The notes beneath the pieces were generated by a model. It was given only the letters and a program-made list of their open reading frames with translations, had not been told where the DNA came from and did not search any database. This document shows positions 61,425 through 64,000 of a DNA stretch of 64,000 bases, piece by piece. A program made the translations under genes and the position numbers. Source of the DNA: a virus; the IMG/VR virus record IMGVR_UViG_3300044959_000237, positions 1 through 64,000 of that record; one strand, given 5' to 3'. Position 1 is the first letter of the stretch; every line of letters starts with the position of its first letter.

Positions 61425-61466
61425 TGTTAGCCAGCATGAGTTGTAATTCAACCTGCGTAACTAACA
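61425..61466 (-). promoter_or_regulatory. Structured leader RNA of the gp32 gene
   Basis: On the minus strand the leader folds TGTTAG (61466-61461) with CTAACA (61430-61425), CAG with CTG, and GTTG with CAAC around the AATTA loop. T4 gene 32 is autoregulated by gp32 binding to a structured leader, so this could be the matching translational operator. The regulatory role is inference. Confidence 0.5.
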
Positions 61467-61471
61467 AAAGA

Positions 61472-61500
61472 ATTATATGTTTCACTTGTTCTGAATTCAA
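61472..61500 (-). promoter_or_regulatory. Sigma70-like promoter of the gp32 gene
   Basis: -35 TTGAAT (61500-61495), a 17-base spacer and perfect -10 TATAAT (61477-61472). The start would be near 61465, leaving a leader of about 75 bases. Confidence 0.75.
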
Positions 61501-61621
61501 TATAAAAGTCGAACGAAAAAAAATTTTTCGTGAAACTTTTCAATTTGTTCGAAAAACAAAGCAAAATTCTTCCAAGTTTTCTAAAATGAATTTTCGAAAA
61601 AAAAAACTTGCAAGATACATT
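61501..61621. other. Intergenic gap upstream of the gp32 promoter
   Basis: AT-rich; no gene or further motif seen between the gp32 promoter and the thyX stop. Confidence 0.3.
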
Positions 61622-62482
61622 TCAGAACAACCATTTTTTCAATTTGTTTTTTATTTCCACTTTTTCTGTTCTGGATAATTTGTCACTGTTTTCTATTTCT
61701 CGAAGAACAAAAGATTTGTTTTGTACATATTTGAATATCATATCGAGAACATCATGTGTCAAATCCACTGAATTCAATATATAATTTTCCCATGCTTCTA
61801 TCGTCATGGGAACATATGGTCTTACAAGTTCGAGAATTGAATTTGCCAAAACTCTTATTTCGAACTGAGCATGTTCATCGATTCTCAATGAAAGAAATTT
61901 CAAAAGATTGTTCAAATCGATTTTCCAATACATTTCTGTGTAATTGGACACTGGTAGAACAATTCTCGACAATTCTCTTGCCAAATCTTCTTCCAACAGA
62001 TTTCGATAAATCTCGTATGCCTTGTCGTTGAAATCTTTTATTGTATTTCGAATTCTTTTTGCCGTATTTTCGTCGAAATTTTCGCTTCTTCCCTGTTTGT
62101 TGTTTTTCGACTGTTTTCCCAAACAGGTCATGTCCGGAACATAAAATTCGTCTGTCATTACAGAATATCGACCAGAATATTCATTGACGTTTGCAGTTCT
62201 GTGTCTTATCAATTGACGAGCCACAAAAATTGGTATTTTCAGATGAAATTTGAATTCTACCATTTCAAAAGGAGAAGTATGTCTGTTTCTCAACAAATAT
62301 CTTATCAATGCTCTATCTTCGGATACTTTTCTGGTACCTTTGCCATATGATACTCTTGCTGCTTCTACAATAGCTCGATCACCATCACCATCCGAAGGCA
62401 TTCTGTCGACAAGACCAACAAATCCATGGTCGAGAATTCTTATATACGAAGAATTGTTTTCTACATCTTTTGCATTTGTCAT
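61622..62482 (-). CDS. thyX: FAD-dependent thymidylate synthase
   Basis: ThyX makes dTMP from dUMP using FAD, methylene-tetrahydrofolate and NADPH. The 286-aa product has the ThyX signature RHRTANVNEYS (Arg93-His94-Arg95-x7-Ser103), preceded by VEAARVSYGKG and SPFEMVEFKFHLKIPIFVAR, and followed by EFYVPD. Its C-terminal region has LRIDEHAQFEIRVLA. Length is somewhat longer than bacterial enzymes (about 220-250), with an extended C-terminus. AAGGAATTTCC precedes the ATG. A good promoter lies at 62543-62515. It acts with ATCase to raise dTTP supply. Confidence 0.95.
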   Translation of the reverse strand: MTNAKDVENNSSYIRILDHGFVGLVDRMPSDGDGDRAIVEAARVSYGKGTRKVSEDRALIRYLLRNRHTSPFEMVEFKFHLKIPIFVARQLIRHRTANVNEYSGRYSVMTDEFYVPDMTCLGKQSKNNKQGRSENFDENTAKRIRNTIKDFNDKAYEIYRNLLEEDLARELSRIVLPVSNYTEMYWKIDLNNLLKFLSLRIDEHAQFEIRVLANSILELVRPYVPMTIEAWENYILNSVDLTHDVLDMIFKYVQNKSFVLREIENSDKLSRTEKVEIKNKLKKWLF

Positions 62483-62514
62483 GGAAATTCCTTCTGATTA
62501 ATTTTCACACAAAA

Positions 62515-62543
62515 ATAATAATGACAAAGAAAGTTTATTTCAA
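62515..62543 (-). promoter_or_regulatory. Sigma70-like promoter of thyX
   Basis: -35 TTGAAA (62543-62538), a 17-base spacer and -10 TATTAT (62520-62515), about 33 bases before the ATG. The promoter begins directly behind the stop of the preceding gene. Confidence 0.6.
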
Positions 62544-62551
62544 TATGAATT

Positions 62552-62809
62552 TCAATGTTGAAAATTTTGAATGCCGAGAATTTTTTTCAAATATTGTTTT
62601 GCAAAATCTTTTCCTTTTATTCTTTCGATAAGTTGCCAACCTTTGTTGAAGGTTATCAATTTGTCATAAATGCAATTCAAATCACCATCACATTTCAAAT
62701 AATAAGATTGTATTTCATTTTTGTTTGGAACTGTTTTCAGCAGAATGTAAATTGCATCCATATCTTCATCATAATTCAAGGTTTGATCGAACAATTCGTA
62801 TAATTTCAT
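62552..62809 (-). CDS. Small protein with leader-like N-terminus, 85 aa
   Basis: The function is not recognised. It starts MKLYELFDQTLNYDED, one of the clearest examples of the shared leader. A helical body follows (DAIYILLKTVPNKNEIQSYY, GWQLIERIKGKDFAKQYL). I chose the ATG at 62809, which lies directly after the stop (TGA) of the upstream gene, with AGGATT as a ribosome site. Confidence 0.6.
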   Translation of the reverse strand: MKLYELFDQTLNYDEDMDAIYILLKTVPNKNEIQSYYLKCDGDLNCIYDKLITFNKGWQLIERIKGKDFAKQYLKKILGIQNFQH

Positions 62810-62811
62810 TT

Positions 62812-64000
62812 TCACAATCCTATTGCTTTTCTCAAAAAGTTCGAAAAATCGACTTCTTTCCTGTCAAGAGCAACATCATATATGAGTTCGAGTGCCTTTC
62901 TGTTTTGTTCATTCGATGGAAAACCGTTCATCAATTCCAGACATTGTTCTGCAATATAAATTCCATAACGATTTTTCACTTCGGAAATAATATCTATCGG
63001 ATTGTCGATTGTTCCTTCGAAAGTCAAATTTCCAGCATAATTGTATTCATTGTTTCGATCCACGGCATTTATGTAATCTTCCAATTCGTTTGCCATATCT
63101 TTATAACCATACATGTTTGCAAAATTTGCAATCATTTTGAGACTTTTGATATCACATGTACTGAGAGGATTGTTTGCAAACAATCTTTCTGCTTGTGATG
63201 CTACAGCTGCTCCCTTGTTGAATTCGAGTTGTGTCAGAAATTGTTTTTGTTCCAGAACATTCTTTGGATAATTTTTCAATGTTACGAACTTGATAGGATC
63301 CATTTTGAGATCATCGACATATTCATCACGACTATTGGAAGAAGAACAAAAATCGCAATTGCATTTACAAGAAGGATCATTGGGACATTTACATCCACAA
63401 GAACACTCTTTCAACAAGTTTCTGTTGTTTTTTATCAGGTTCTTCATGATAGAAGAACAGATCATATTCGCTGTTTCTTTTCTTATATCATTTTTTATGA
63501 CATTCATCAATCTCAATATCTGTTTTTCACTCAAGAAAGAAGTAATTCTTCCGAGTCGCAAGGGATTGTTTTTCTCTCTTATCATTTCTGTAACAATTTG
63601 AGAGAAAAATTCTCTGTCTCCCCTGAGAATTTCTTCTGAAAGTCTTTTTTCGGCAGGAATCGATTTCAGTGGACCTACGACTTTTTCCGAAACGTAAATA
63701 TGAAAAGGATAATCGATGACAAACGTAAGATATTCATGTTTCATTACAGGCAAATCACCGATTTCCTTGGGAGGAAATCCTATTTTTTCCAATATTTTTC
63801 TTGCTTCGTCTCGCAAATAATTTTTCAGAACCATGTCGTCTTTTATTTTGTCATAATGAAAATTCATGAAATGTAACTGTCCGCCAACAAATTTCTTGGA
63901 ATTTTTTTCTTCTTCCGTCATTTCTTTTACAACAACATCGTATTTTTTTCCACCAACTTCGACATGATATTCTTCTGTCTTGGAATTTACGTCGTTTCTT
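62812..64000 (-). CDS. Cysteine-rich unknown protein (5' end outside window)
   Basis: The frame is open through the last base of the window, so the N-terminus is missing. The visible part has an N-terminal strand region (YHVEVGGKKYDVVVKEM), helices, and a cysteine cluster near the middle (ECSCGCKCPNDPSCKCNCDF with a further Cys, about nine Cys in 22 residues) that looks like a metal-binding insert. The C-terminal half is helical (KMIANFANMYGYKDMANELE, then AEQCLELMNGFPSNEQNRKA). A conserved-looking helical repeat ends the protein. I do not recognise the family. It is coupled to the small leader-type gene downstream. Confidence 0.7.
   Translation of the reverse strand, partial: RNDVNSKTEEYHVEVGGKKYDVVVKEMTEEEKNSKKFVGGQLHFMNFHYDKIKDDMVLKNYLRDEARKILEKIGFPPKEIGDLPVMKHEYLTFVIDYPFHIYVSEKVVGPLKSIPAEKRLSEEILRGDREFFSQIVTEMIREKNNPLRLGRITSFLSEKQILRLMNVIKNDIRKETANMICSSIMKNLIKNNRNLLKECSCGCKCPNDPSCKCNCDFCSSSNSRDEYVDDLKMDPIKFVTLKNYPKNVLEQKQFLTQLEFNKGAAVASQAERLFANNPLSTCDIKSLKMIANFANMYGYKDMANELEDYINAVDRNNEYNYAGNLTFEGTIDNPIDIISEVKNRYGIYIAEQCLELMNGFPSNEQNRKALELIYDVALDRKEVDFSNFLRKAIGL

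Noticed and set aside
1-64000. Prophage inserted in a bacterial chromosome
   Set aside because: No integrase, attachment site or housekeeping genes were found; pyrB, prkA and yeaH are embedded among phage-style genes of the same composition.

Overview
This window is a stretch of a large, AT-rich, double-stranded DNA phage genome with a T4-type replication and recombination core. The evidence is a set of neighbouring genes for a UvsW-like helicase, a UvsY-like mediator, a UvsX/RecA-like recombinase, a gp32-like single-strand binding protein, a gp41-like DnaB helicase and a gp61-like primase. These sit alongside several tail-fibre-type genes, a PAAR spike-tip protein and a holin. No rRNA, tRNA, CRISPR array, integrase or transposase was seen. 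The best clue to the host is a permuted, two-piece tmRNA gene. That layout is known mainly from alphaproteobacteria and cyanobacteria (and some betaproteobacteria), so an AT-rich alphaproteobacterial host is my inference.

Layout. 1-0.94 kb: 3' end of a glycine-rich tail-fibre gene. 1-3 kb: small unknown genes. 2.92-3.22 kb (minus): the tmRNA, with tag peptide ANDNVAKMALAA. 3.3-4.4 kb: PAAR spike tip and a partner. 4.6-5.5 kb: wreck of a radical SAM gene. 5.5-8.6 kb: leucine-dehydrogenase-like enzyme, an Sm-like protein, an amidoligase-like enzyme. 8.6-10.6 kb: beta-helix tail fibre. 10.75-12.3 kb (plus): glycosyltransferase and RecB-like nuclease. 12.3-17.4 kb (minus): unknown genes that look virion- or procapsid-associated, one with a perfect internal repeat. 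17.6-19.2 kb (plus): a gene frameshifted by a 10-bp tandem duplication. 19.2-25.3 kb: aspartate carbamoyltransferase, unknown genes, a P-loop kinase, a membrane protein. 25.3-32.2 kb (plus): DNA methyltransferase, four fibre or fibre-associated genes, a strong terminator, a holin.

32.5-35.8 kb (plus): a full-length PrkA kinase and YeaH/DUF444 pair, normally a bacterial stress operon. 36-40 kb: DsbA-like protein, two tandem paralogous membrane proteins, a HAD phosphatase. 40.2-42.6 kb: a 14-repeat protein that should form two seven-bladed propellers. 43-47 kb: a ligase-nucleotidyltransferase fusion and procapsid-leader-like proteins. 47-64 kb (minus): the replication and recombination block with ThyX, a DnaE-like fragment, a decayed stretch at 53.25-53.64 kb, and a cysteine-rich protein running off the window.

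How it fits together. Early or middle genes (gp32, thyX, the tmRNA, the 36.9-kb paralogs) have sigma70-like promoters. Structural genes are repeatedly preceded by ATAAATA, which resembles the T4 late promoter box. The phage carries its own ribosome rescue RNA, a host-type signalling kinase pair, pyrimidine synthesis steps (ATCase, ThyX) and an amino-acid dehydrogenase. This fits reprogramming of translation and nitrogen/nucleotide metabolism in the infected cell. Many small ORFs have no recognisable family. All homology statements come from reading motifs by eye, without database searches.
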